DNA from: Pusillibacter faecalis
GTDB lineage: Bacteria; Bacillota; Clostridia; Oscillospirales; Oscillospiraceae
Length of the DNA: 64,000 bases
Direction: 5' to 3'
NCBI RefSeq assembly: GCF_018408705.1
Contig: NZ_AP023420.1
Location: 2,046,001-2,110,000, forward strand
Numbering within the stretch: position 1 is the first letter of the stretch; each line of letters begins with the position of its first letter. The notes beneath the pieces were generated by a model, which did not search any database, was not told the origin of the DNA, and was given only the letters and a program-made list of their open reading frames with translations. A program made the position numbers and the translations under genes. Shown here in pieces: positions 46,225 to 54,250 of this stretch.

Positions 46225-46653
46225 TTATTCGTTTGCCTCCGGGATGCCGTCCAGCCTGGCGCGAAGGGCGTCCAGGGTTTTCCGCAGGCCGTCCCGGTCG
46301 TGGGCTGGGGCCAGTTCATCCAGACGGGCGAGGATGCTCCGCAGCTCCCGGGTGACGGCGGCCTGTTCGGAAGCGGCACGTCTCCGCTCCGCCTCGGCAC
46401 GGCTGCGCTGCTCGGTTCGCTCCCGCAGGCGCTGGGCGTCCCGGGCCTGGGCGGAGGGGCTCTTGGGCCGCTTTTCTCGCAGCCCGCCGGGGCGCTCGCC
46501 GGTGCGTTCCAGGACCTCCCCCCGCAGGATGGGAATCTCCCGGGGTGCCTTCACAGCCACCCGAAAGGTAGAGCCGGATTCTTCAAAAATCTGGACGGCA
46601 ATCTCGTCGCCAATGGTGAGGTATTCGCCAGATTTCAGCTGCAACGAGAGCAT
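46225..46653 (-). CDS. CsrA-like protein with long charged C-terminal extension
   Basis: A 142-residue protein. Residues 1-50 (MLSLQLKSGEYLTIGDEIAV, then FRVAVKAPREIPILRGEVLER) follow CsrA strand by strand and keep Leu4 and Arg44, but Arg6 is replaced by Leu. Residues ~55-142 are a highly charged Arg/Glu/Ala helix, probably coiled coil, not present in normal CsrA (60-75 residues). It may be a translational regulator of the flagellin gene that starts 158 bases downstream on the same strand. It is a second paralogue besides csrA at 3290. AAAGGAGGT precedes the ATG at 46653. Just upstream lies the candidate invertible segment. Confidence 0.82.
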   Translation of the reverse strand: MLSLQLKSGEYLTIGDEIAVQIFEESGSTFRVAVKAPREIPILRGEVLERTGERPGGLREKRPKSPSAQARDAQRLRERTEQRSRAEAERRRAASEQAAVTRELRSILARLDELAPAHDRDGLRKTLDALRARLDGIPEANE

Positions 46654-46690
46654 GGGACCTCCTTTCCCGCGCATCCCTGCGCCATTCAAA

Positions 46691-46712
46691 TCGGAAATGT
46701 GTACGTTTCCGA
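46691..46712 (+). repeat. Left recombination site of the candidate invertible switch
   Basis: A 22-bp dyad: half-sites TCGGAAATGT and (reversed) TCGGAAACGT around a central GT at 46701-46702. It matches the site at 46807-46828 in inverted orientation, with a perfect 16-bp inverted repeat between the two (46699-46714 and 46805-46820). Confidence 0.72.
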
Positions 46713-46816
46713 AATGTTTTTTTCTCCGAAAAATTTCAGCTTCCCCTCTTAATTATGAGGGGCAAGCTGCCGATGAAAGAAATAGAACAGCAAGAGAACC
46801 TATTTTTCGGAAACGT
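46703..46816. mobile_element. Candidate invertible promoter segment
   Basis: About 114 bp between two inverted dyad sites, beside a serine recombinase gene. It contains a sigma-28-like promoter pointing in the plus direction in this sequence and a weak hairpin (CCCCTC/GAGGGG, 46743-46762). Inversion would turn the promoter towards the csrA-like gene at 46653, with its -10 box about 90 bases upstream. The arrangement is that of flagellar or fimbrial phase switches; activity is inferred. Confidence 0.6.
46750..46776 (+). promoter_or_regulatory. Sigma-28-like promoter inside the invertible segment
   Basis: TAATTATG (46750-46757), 11 bases, GCCGATGA (46769-46776). The -10 matches the consensus GCCGATAA in 7 of 8 positions; the -35 keeps the TAA start but is otherwise weak. 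In the present orientation it faces the 3' end of the recombinase gene, antisense to it. Confidence 0.5.
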
Positions 46817-46828
46817 ACACGTATCCAA
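46807..46828 (-). repeat. Right recombination site of the candidate invertible switch
   Basis: Half-sites TCGGAAACGT and (reversed) TTGGATACGT around a central AC at 46817-46818, which reads GT on the minus strand. It ends 11 bases from the recombinase stop codon. The opposite polarity to the left site predicts inversion, not deletion. Confidence 0.72.
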
Positions 46829-46839
46829 AAATGACCGGT

Positions 46840-47646
<807 letters not shown>

Positions 47647-47650
<4 letters not shown>

Positions 47651-47775
47651 GTTGCTCCTTCCAAATGTCGTTCCTGCCCGGTTCCCTCACCCGGCGCAGT
47701 CCGGCCTGCCCTCCAGACGATGAGCTGCTTGTCGGGCGTCACGGCGGCGCGGACGGGTCCCATTTGGACGGTCAT
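47647..47775 (-). CDS. Micro-ORF (42 residues), first of the recombinase chain
   Basis: MTVQMGPVRAAVTPDKQLIV followed by WRAGRTAPGEGTGQERHLEG and AT. Its stop overlaps the start of the next micro-ORF (ATGA). A TACAAT box on the minus strand (47807-47812) could be a -10, but no convincing -35 is visible and the ribosome binding site is poor. No known family. Confidence 0.42.
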
Positions 47776-48160
47776 GAGGGGAGCTCGTGGGACTTGCTGC
47801 TCCTATATTGTAGCGGAAAAATACGTCCACGCTTGTGCATCCAGAAGAATCAAAACAACGTCCGAACAGCAAGACGCTGAAAAATTGGCAACAGAGATGG
47901 GTGCCGCCTTCGGAAGGGATGAAAGACCCGCGGACAGAGTGCGCCGGAGCGGCAGCGGTCGTCGCTCCAAGGCCTTGCTGGGGGAGCGGGGAGGATTGCA
48001 AGAGCCTCTTTCGTGCGGTCACACTGACACAGTTTTATGTGTTTTATCTCATGGACCGACAAAAATCACTCACATACAGAGCCTGATGCGCTGCATATGA
48101 GTGAGGCATGATCGGGACGGAAGAGAGAACGCTTCTCTTCACTTTTTTGAACAGCAGGAT
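47776..48160. other. Intergenic region between micro-ORFs and the riboflavin operon
   Basis: Divergent spacer of about 385 bp before the rib promoter. No gene is supported; only the weak -10-like TACAAT on the minus strand near 47810 was noted. Confidence 0.5.
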
Positions 48161-48189
48161 TGACAAGCGGCTGTCTATCGTATATACTA
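48161..48189 (+). promoter_or_regulatory. Sigma-A promoter of the riboflavin operon
   Basis: TTGACA, 17 bases, TATACT; 15 bases before the FMN riboswitch. Confidence 0.85.
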
Positions 48190-48203
48190 ACCGCAATTGA
48201 ATC

Positions 48204-48312
48204 AGGATCTTCAGGGCGGGGTGTGATTCCCCACCGGTGGTAAAGCCCACGAGCCGCAAGGCATGATTCGGTGAAATTCCGAGGCCGACAGTACAGTCTG
48301 GATGGAAGAAGA
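48204..48312 (+). promoter_or_regulatory. FMN riboswitch (RFN element)
   Basis: The conserved RFN landmarks are all present in order: AGGATCTTCAGGGCGGGGTG, ATTCCCCACCGGTGGTAAAG, CCCACGAGCC, ATTCGGTGAAATTCCGAGGC, CGACAGTACAGTCTGGATGG and AAGAAGA. It binds FMN and shuts down rib genes at high flavin level. It lies just after the promoter and before a terminator hairpin. Confidence 0.97.
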
Positions 48313-48356
48313 TCGTGTATCGCAGGGATATAGATTCCTGCGTGTATGTGATTTGC

Positions 48357-48387
48357 TCTGGAATGATGTCATTCCAGAATTTTTTGT
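48357..48387 (+). terminator. Riboswitch-controlled terminator
   Basis: TCTGGAATGA pairs with TCATTCCAGA, followed by AATTTTTTG. It is the expression platform of the FMN riboswitch. A second hairpin follows at 48443-48469. Confidence 0.88.
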
Positions 48388-48442
48388 TTCCGCGGGACAC
48401 GCGGAGAAAGTCACTGCACGCGGGTTCACCTGCCGTTTCATG

Positions 48443-48469
48443 ATGCCTTGAACGTTCTGTTCAAGGCAT
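48443..48469 (+). terminator. Second hairpin in the rib leader
   Basis: ATGCCTTGAAC pairs with GTTCAAGGCAT, followed by TTTGTCTGTTT, ending 12 bases before the ribD ribosome binding site. It could be a backup terminator or control translation initiation. Confidence 0.6.
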
Positions 48470-48491
48470 TTTGTCTGTTTGGAGGCAAGTC

Positions 48492-49598
48492 ATGAAAGAC
48501 AGCGACTATATGCACATGGCGCTGGAACTGGCGAAGCGGGGCCAGGGCTGGACAGCCCCCAATCCTATGGTGGGAGCGGTGATTGTCAAGAGCGGCCGCG
48601 TCATTGGACAGGGGTATCACCGGCGGTGCGGCGGACTGCACGCGGAACGGGAGGCCCTTGCCTGCTGCGGGGAATCCCCGGAGGGCGCCACATTGTATGT
48701 GACGCTGGAACCCTGCTGCCACGATGGAAGGCAGCCGCCCTGCACGGATGCGATTTTGGAGGCTGGAATTTCAAGAGTCGTAGTCGGCTCAGACGACCCG
48801 AATCCCTTGGTGGGGGGGAAGGGCTTGTGCATCCTGCGCCGGCGCGGTGTGGAAGTGGAGACAGGGGTGGTGAAGCAGGAATGCGACGCGCTGAACCAGG
48901 TGTTCTTCCACTTCATGAAGACCCGGCGGCCTTACGTGGTCATGAAGTACGCCATGACGTTGGACGGCAAGACCGCTACCCGTACCGGAGCATCCCGGTG
49001 GATTACCGGGGAGGAAGCACGGCGCCGGGTTCATCAGGACCGGCACCGCTACTCCGCTATTATGACGGGCATCGGGACAGTGCTGGCGGACAATCCCCTG
49101 CTGACCTGCCGGATGGAGGGTGGCAGGAATCCTGTCCGCGTTATTTGTGACACCCGGCTGCGGACGCCTTTGGACAGCAAGATCGTCCGCACAGCCCGGG
49201 AGGTCCCCACCATCCTGGCCACCGCCTGCGGCGACGTGTTGAGACACGCACCCTATGAGAAAGCCGGCTGCCGGGTCTGGACCCTGCCGGAGCGGGAAGG
49301 CCATGTGGATTTGCCGGCCCTGATGGAGCGGCTGGGCGGAGAGAACATCGACAGCGTACTGCTGGAGGGCGGCGGCACGCTGAACTGGGCGGCGTTGGAG
49401 AGCGGAACTGTCCAGAAGGTCCAGGCCTATGTCGCCTCGAAGCTCTTTGGCGGAACAACGGCAAAGTCTCCGATCGGCGGTCTGGGGGTCGGACTCCCGG
49501 ACCAGGCTGTGCAGCTGAAAAATACCATGATCACCAGGATCGGAGAGGATTTTTTGCTGGAAAGCGAGGTGGCGGCAGATGTTTACAGGGATGGTTGA
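48492..49598 (+). CDS. ribD: Bifunctional riboflavin deaminase/reductase RibD
   Basis: Deaminates and then reduces the pyrimidine intermediate in riboflavin synthesis. The 368-residue protein has a zinc deaminase domain (about 1-145; AEREAL and PCCHDGRQPPCTDAI with the Zn ligands) and a reductase domain (about 146-368; KYAMTLDGKTATRTGASRWITGEEARRRVHQDRHRYSAIMTGIGTVLADNPLLTCR). GGAGG lies 8 bases before the ATG at 48492; the upstream start is rejected. Overlaps ribE by 20 bases. Confidence 0.96.
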   Translation: MKDSDYMHMALELAKRGQGWTAPNPMVGAVIVKSGRVIGQGYHRRCGGLHAEREALACCGESPEGATLYVTLEPCCHDGRQPPCTDAILEAGISRVVVGSDDPNPLVGGKGLCILRRRGVEVETGVVKQECDALNQVFFHFMKTRRPYVVMKYAMTLDGKTATRTGASRWITGEEARRRVHQDRHRYSAIMTGIGTVLADNPLLTCRMEGGRNPVRVICDTRLRTPLDSKIVRTAREVPTILATACGDVLRHAPYEKAGCRVWTLPEREGHVDLPALMERLGGENIDSVLLEGGGTLNWAALESGTVQKVQAYVASKLFGGTTAKSPIGGLGVGLPDQAVQLKNTMITRIGEDFLLESEVAADVYRDG

Positions 49599-50226
49599 AG
49601 AATTGGGAATCGTTCGGGCCGTCCGCCGGGGGAGGGCGTCCTCTGTGCTCTCCATCGGCGCCCGCCGGATTTTATCTGACCTGAGGATCGGCGACAGCGT
49701 GGCGGTGAACGGCGTCTGCCTCACCGCTGCCGCTAAGGATGACGGCGGCTTTATTGCCGATGTCATGCATGAAACGCTGAAGCGTTCCTCACTGGGGGCT
49801 CTGTCTGTGGGAAGCCATGTGAATTTGGAGCGGGCTATGGCGGTGGGGGGCCGCTTCGGCGGCCATATTGTTTCCGGCCACATCGACGGCACCGGAATCA
49901 TCACCGCCATCCACACCGACGAAAACGCCATCTGGTACACAGTGAGCGCCGGAAGAGATTTACTGCGGTACATCGTGGAGAAGGGCTCTATCACGATTGA
50001 CGGCATCAGTCTGACAGTGGCGGCGGTGGGAGAGAGCTGGTTTGCCATCTCCGCCATCCCGCATACAGTGGCAGTCACCATCCTGGGAGAAAAAAGGATG
50101 GGAGATACGGTCAATTTGGAGACGGACATGATCGGAAAATATGTAGAAAAGCTGCTGCAGCCAGAACGAGCTGTACAGCCTCAGAATGGGATTACGCTGA
50201 AACTTTTAATGGAAAGCGGATTTTGA
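49579..50226 (+). CDS. ribE: Riboflavin synthase alpha subunit RibE
   Basis: Dismutates two lumazines to riboflavin. The 215-residue protein has the duplicated lumazine-binding fold: MFTGMVEELGIVRAVRRG, VNGVCLTAAAKDDGGFIADVMHETLKRSSLG and, in the second half, GHIVSGHIDGTG and IDGISLTVAAVGESWFAISAIPHT. GAGGTGG precedes the ATG inside ribD. (Called ribB or ribC in some species.). Confidence 0.95.
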   Translation: MFTGMVEELGIVRAVRRGRASSVLSIGARRILSDLRIGDSVAVNGVCLTAAAKDDGGFIADVMHETLKRSSLGALSVGSHVNLERAMAVGGRFGGHIVSGHIDGTGIITAIHTDENAIWYTVSAGRDLLRYIVEKGSITIDGISLTVAAVGESWFAISAIPHTVAVTILGEKRMGDTVNLETDMIGKYVEKLLQPERAVQPQNGITLKLLMESGF

Positions 50227-50250
50227 AGGGAAGAAGGGAGGATCACCGAT

Positions 50251-51453
50251 ATGGAACAGCAATACAGCACAATAGAGGAGGCGTTGGAAGAGCTGCGGGC
50301 GGGCCGCATTATCATCGCCATCGACGACCCGGATCGAGAGAACGAGGGGGACATGATCTGTGCCGCCCAGTTCGCTACCACAGAAAACGTCAATTTTATG
50401 GCCACCCACGCCAAGGGCTTGATCTGCACCCCCATGAGCGCTGAGCTTGCCGCCCGGCTAGGGCTGGAGCAGATGGTCAAGATCAACACGGACAACCACA
50501 GTACCGCATTTACCGTGTCTATCGACCATGTGGACACTACCACCGGTATCTCTGCCCAGGAACGGGGCTACACCTGCCGCAAATGTGCCGATCCCGCCAC
50601 CAGGCCGGAAGACCTGCGCCGTCCCGGGCATGTATTTCCTCTGGTGGCCAGGCGGGGCGGCGTGCTGACTCGCAATGGTCACACCGAGGCCACCGTAGAT
50701 CTGTGCCGTCTGGCAGGTCTGCCTCAGTGCGGGCTGTGCTGTGAGATCATGCGGGACGACGGCACCATGATGCGCACCACCGAGTTGCTGAAAAAGGCAA
50801 AAGAGTGGGGGCTGAAGGTCATTACCATCAAGTCGCTGCAGGACTACTGCCGCCGCCACGACAAGCATGTGGTGCGGGGGGCCTGCGTCAAAATGCCGAC
50901 GAGGTTCGGTGAGTTTCAAATCCACGGCTATGTCAACGACCTGAACGGAGAGCATCATGTGGCGCTGGTAAAGGGGGAGATCGGGGACGGCGGAAACGTG
51001 TTATGCCGGGTTCACTCTGAGTGTCTCACCGGAGATGTGTTCGGCTCCCGCCGCTGCGACTGCGGAGAGCAGTTGGCCGCTGCGCTGATCCAGATCGAGC
51101 GGGAGGGCCGGGGTGTACTGCTCTATATGCGGCAGGAGGGCCGGGGCATCGGCCTCATCAATAAGCTAAAGGCGTACGAGCTTCAGGAGCGGGGCTTTGA
51201 CACAGTAGATGCCAATATTGAGCTGGGGTTTGCCCCGGATCTGCGGGAGTACTGGACCGGTGCGCAGATTTTGCAGGACTTGGGCGTTCGAACCATGCGT
51301 CTTCTGACCAACAACCTGGACAAAGTCTACCAGCTCTCGGATTTCGGTTTGGAGATCGTAGAGCGAGTGCCTATTCAGATCGCCGCCACAGCAGAAGACG
51401 TGTTCTACCTACGAACTAAGCGGCGGCGAATGGGACATATTCTAGACTGTTGA
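50251..51453 (+). CDS. ribBA: Bifunctional DHBP synthase / GTP cyclohydrolase II
   Basis: Supplies both precursors of riboflavin: 3,4-dihydroxybutanone phosphate and the pyrimidine from GTP. The 400-residue protein has the DHBP synthase domain (1-~205, [47 protein letters not shown]) and the cyclohydrolase II domain (~206-400) with zinc cysteines in [18 protein letters not shown] and the catalytic region [23 protein letters not shown] is upstream of the ATG. Confidence 0.96.
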   Translation: MEQQYSTIEEALEELRAGRIIIAIDDPDRENEGDMICAAQFATTENVNFMATHAKGLICTPMSAELAARLGLEQMVKINTDNHSTAFTVSIDHVDTTTGISAQERGYTCRKCADPATRPEDLRRPGHVFPLVARRGGVLTRNGHTEATVDLCRLAGLPQCGLCCEIMRDDGTMMRTTELLKKAKEWGLKVITIKSLQDYCRRHDKHVVRGACVKMPTRFGEFQIHGYVNDLNGEHHVALVKGEIGDGGNVLCRVHSECLTGDVFGSRRCDCGEQLAAALIQIEREGRGVLLYMRQEGRGIGLINKLKAYELQERGFDTVDANIELGFAPDLREYWTGAQILQDLGVRTMRLLTNNLDKVYQLSDFGLEIVERVPIQIAATAEDVFYLRTKRRRMGHILDC

Positions 51454-51478
51454 AAAATTAATGGAACAGGAGGACACT

Positions 51479-51946
51479 ATGAAAATATTTGAGGGAAAAC
51501 TGGTATCCGAGGGCACCAAGGTTGGCATCGTCTGTGCACGGTTTAACGAATTTATTGTTTCTAGGCTGCTGAGTGGCTGTGAGGATACATTGCTGCGCCA
51601 CGGCGTACAGGCGGAGGACATCACCGTGGCCTGGGTCCCCGGTGCCTTTGAGATTCCGCTGATCGCCTCCAAAATGGCAAGGTGCGGCAGGTACGACGCT
51701 GTCATCGCTCTGGGTGCTGTGATCCGAGGCGCGACCTCCCACTATGACTATGTGTGCAGTGAGGTTGCAAAGGGCGTTGCCAGCGCGGCACTGAACAGCG
51801 ATGTACCCGTTATGTTCGGTGTTCTGACCACTGACACCCTTGAACAGGCTATTGAGCGGGCTGGTACTAAGGCTGGCAACAAGGGCGCTGAGTGCGCCCA
51901 GAGCGCTATCGAAATGGTGAATCTCATCCGGGCGCTGAAGCCGTGA
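51479..51946 (+). CDS. ribH: 6,7-dimethyl-8-ribityllumazine synthase RibH
   Basis: Condenses the two RibBA/RibD products to lumazine in an icosahedral or pentameric capsid. The 155-residue protein has [65 protein letters not shown] and [19 protein letters not shown] is before the ATG at 51479. It is the last clear gene of the operon. Confidence 0.96.
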   Translation: MKIFEGKLVSEGTKVGIVCARFNEFIVSRLLSGCEDTLLRHGVQAEDITVAWVPGAFEIPLIASKMARCGRYDAVIALGAVIRGATSHYDYVCSEVAKGVASAALNSDVPVMFGVLTTDTLEQAIERAGTKAGNKGAECAQSAIEMVNLIRALKP

Positions 51947-52209
51947 GCGCGGTTTATCTGCTTTTTGAGGACGAGAGTATTCTTCACGGCGGCCTGCGCA
52001 TTGACACGCCGTCCTATGAGCGCCTAGCGGGACAACGCTCACCCACCTTGCCGCTGGAGAGGAGATATGACTTCGGAGTGGACGGCCTTTCGGGGAGAGT
52101 CGTTTCCTGCCAGGCGGAGAAACGTGCTCCTCCAGTGAGCTCCTTGGAGACCGGACCGAATATACCGGAGTTTCACCTGCTATGTTGGGCTGCTTCTTGC
52201 GATCAGTGA
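51943..52209 (+). CDS. Possible small protein after ribH
   Basis: A frame of 88 codons starting with GTG in a GTGA overlap with the ribH stop. The first ~45 residues ([44 protein letters not shown]) look protein-like; the rest is unconvincing and may be a decayed gene. It lies before the operon terminator at 52387. No family is recognised. Confidence 0.3.
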   Translation: MSAVYLLFEDESILHGGLRIDTPSYERLAGQRSPTLPLERRYDFGVDGLSGRVVSCQAEKRAPPVSSLETGPNIPEFHLLCWAASCDQ

Positions 52210-52925
52210 CCGGCGGCGGGATATGGATGGGGCGCGGTGAAACAGCCTGCGCTCCATCGACCGACTATCGGCTGTGGAACGCTCCGGCGCGGGCTGAGCA
52301 GTGGAGGTCCCTGTGAGGCTGATGGTCCATGTCAGACAGTAGCTGCTGGAGCCGGCTGGTCCTGAGCCGGAATTTGAGCAACAGAGAAGTACGCTCAAGG
52401 GTGAACCCTTGAGTGTACTTTTTTATTTTGGGTCTGTGTTGGTTTCGGATCAATCCTGCAAAACCATCGCCATATCCGCCATTTTTTAAATGAAATGCAT
52501 CATATTGGGACAGAGGACACAATGCTTTTGCTCCGCGTAGCTGGTATTTCTTAGCACGCAGCCGGTGAGGAACGGATTGGCGCTGGCATGCCGGATATTC
52601 TTATTCCTGCGTCAGCACGCGCTGGAAACACAAGTGCCCCGTCAATAGCAGTGATAGGCAGCGGAGAAATGTCCGTTGTTCTTCAGACTGCCGGATATAC
52701 GCCGCTGCCAAATGTATCCGTGTTAACCGTGGCGGCATTCTGCCAATGCGCTATAAAAAAGGCCAGACCTTCCTGCTTGAAAGGCGGAGCCGTTACCCGG
52801 CGGCAAAGATATGGTATCCGCTCTGCCTCTGACAGCGGGAATCCAGCGGTAAGGGAAAATATCTTCATAAAGTCCGGTCCGTTTCCTGGATGCAAGGCTG
52901 CGCTTCGCACGGAATGGACAACAAA
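52210..52925. other. Gene-poor region after the riboflavin operon
   Basis: Holds the rib terminator at 52387-52425. A 140-codon frame at 52588-53010 runs through the next terminator hairpin and has no ribosome binding site or family match; it is not considered a gene. Confidence 0.55.
52387..52425 (+). terminator. Terminator of the riboflavin operon
   Basis: AAGTACGCTCAAGGG pairs with CCCTTGAGTGTACTT (one G-U), followed by TTTTT. Confidence 0.88.
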
Positions 52926-52969
52926 AAGCCTGTTGGAACAGTCCGCCAAAGGACTGTTCCAACAGGCTT
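52926..52969 (-). terminator. Terminator of the flavodiiron operon
   Basis: A perfect 19-bp stem (AAGCCTGTTGGAACAGTCC / GGACTGTTCCAACAGGCTT) with a 6-base loop, 31 bases after the flavodiiron stop; on the minus strand TTTTTGTTG follows. Confidence 0.88.
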
Positions 52970-52999
52970 CACCAAGGCATGCCCTGGTAAGGAAGTGGG

Positions 53000-54217
53000 C
53001 TACTGGTTGACGGAGGCGGCGATGGCGTCAGCCAAGGCATCCATTTCGCCTAGGTTCTGCTCCTGGAGGGAAGAGGCCATGGTCAGGCTGTCGTCCAAGA
53101 TATCCATGTGCTTGAGCTTCTCCAGTTCCTCCCGCATGAGAGCGCCGGATCGGGGTGCCCAGGAGCCGTTCTCCACCAGGGCCACCGTGCGTTTCTGGAG
53201 GTTCAGGGCCTTCATGTCCATGAGGAAGCTGTGCATGGGGGGAAAGATGCCGAGGTTATAGGTGACGGAAGCCAATACCAAATGGCTGTACTTGAAGAGA
53301 TCAGAGATCAGATAGCTGACATGGGTGCTGGACACGTCGTACAGACGGGTGTTGGTGACACCCCGCTCCGCCAGCTTGGTAGACAGGACCTCAGCGGCGG
53401 TCTCAGTGTTGCCATACATGGAGGCATAGACAATCATGACACCCCGCTCCTCTGGCTCATAGGTGGCCCAGTGGACGTACTTATCGATGAGATAGCCCAG
53501 GTCCCTCCGCCACACGGGGCCATGGAGGGGACAGATGAACTTGATGTTGTCTAGACCAACGAGACTGGAGGCCTTGTTCAGAAGGGCCTGGACCTGGGGG
53601 CCGTACTTGCCGACAATATTGGTGTAGTAGCGGCGGGCGTCATCCAGCCACTCGCTGTCAAAGTGGAACTCATCGGCGAACAGCTTGCCGTCCAAGGCGC
53701 GGAAGGAGCCGAAGGCGTCGGCGGAGAAGAGAACGCCGCTGGTAGTGTCAAAGGACACCATGGCCTCCGGCCAGTGGACCATGGGGGCACTGACAAAGGC
53801 GATAGTATGTCTGCCGAAGCACTTGCTGTCGCCCTCCTGGACCTCCTCAACCTGCCCGGCGTCAATGGGGAAGCCAAATTGGTGCAGCAGAATGACTGCC
53901 TTGGGGGAGGTGACAATGCGTACCTGCGGCCAACGGAGCAAAATCTCCTCAATGGAGGCGGCGTGATCCGGCTCCACGTGGTTGATGACGAGGTAATCCA
54001 GGGGACGGCCACCCAGCACAGCCTTCACATTGTCAATGAACTGGCGGCCCACGGACCAGTCAGCGGTATCAAACAGGACGGTCTTTTCATCCAGCAGAAC
54101 ATAGGCGTTATAGCTGACGCCATGGTACAGGGGATGGATATTCTCAAACAGGGCCAGGCGGTGGTCGTTGGCACCAACCCAGTACAGATCGTCAGTGACT
54201 TTACGGTAATTATACAT
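53000..54217 (-). CDS. Flavodiiron protein (FprA/A-type flavoprotein)
   Basis: Cytosolic reduction of oxygen to water (or of NO to N2O), using electrons normally delivered by rubredoxin. The 405-residue product has the metallo-beta-lactamase-like domain with diiron ligands His80, Glu82, Asp84 (NHVEPDHA), His148, Asp167 and His232, and a C-terminal flavodoxin domain (about 256-400, VIVYASMYGNTET phosphate loop). No rubredoxin domain is fused, but one is present at the end of the upstream gene, 33 bases away in the same operon. That suggests direct electron delivery. Confidence 0.94.
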   Translation of the reverse strand: MYNYRKVTDDLYWVGANDHRLALFENIHPLYHGVSYNAYVLLDEKTVLFDTADWSVGRQFIDNVKAVLGGRPLDYLVINHVEPDHAASIEEILLRWPQVRIVTSPKAVILLHQFGFPIDAGQVEEVQEGDSKCFGRHTIAFVSAPMVHWPEAMVSFDTTSGVLFSADAFGSFRALDGKLFADEFHFDSEWLDDARRYYTNIVGKYGPQVQALLNKASSLVGLDNIKFICPLHGPVWRRDLGYLIDKYVHWATYEPEERGVMIVYASMYGNTETAAEVLSTKLAERGVTNTRLYDVSSTHVSYLISDLFKYSHLVLASVTYNLGIFPPMHSFLMDMKALNLQKRTVALVENGSWAPRSGALMREELEKLKHMDILDDSLTMASSLQEQNLGEMDALADAIAASVNQ

Positions 54218-54250
54218 AACAATACCTCCTTTTGATGTCCGGGCAGCGCA

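Noticed and set aside
52588..53010. 140-codon frame after the riboflavin operon
   Set aside because: It reads through the 19-bp terminator hairpin of the opposite operon and into the flavodiiron gene and has no start signal.
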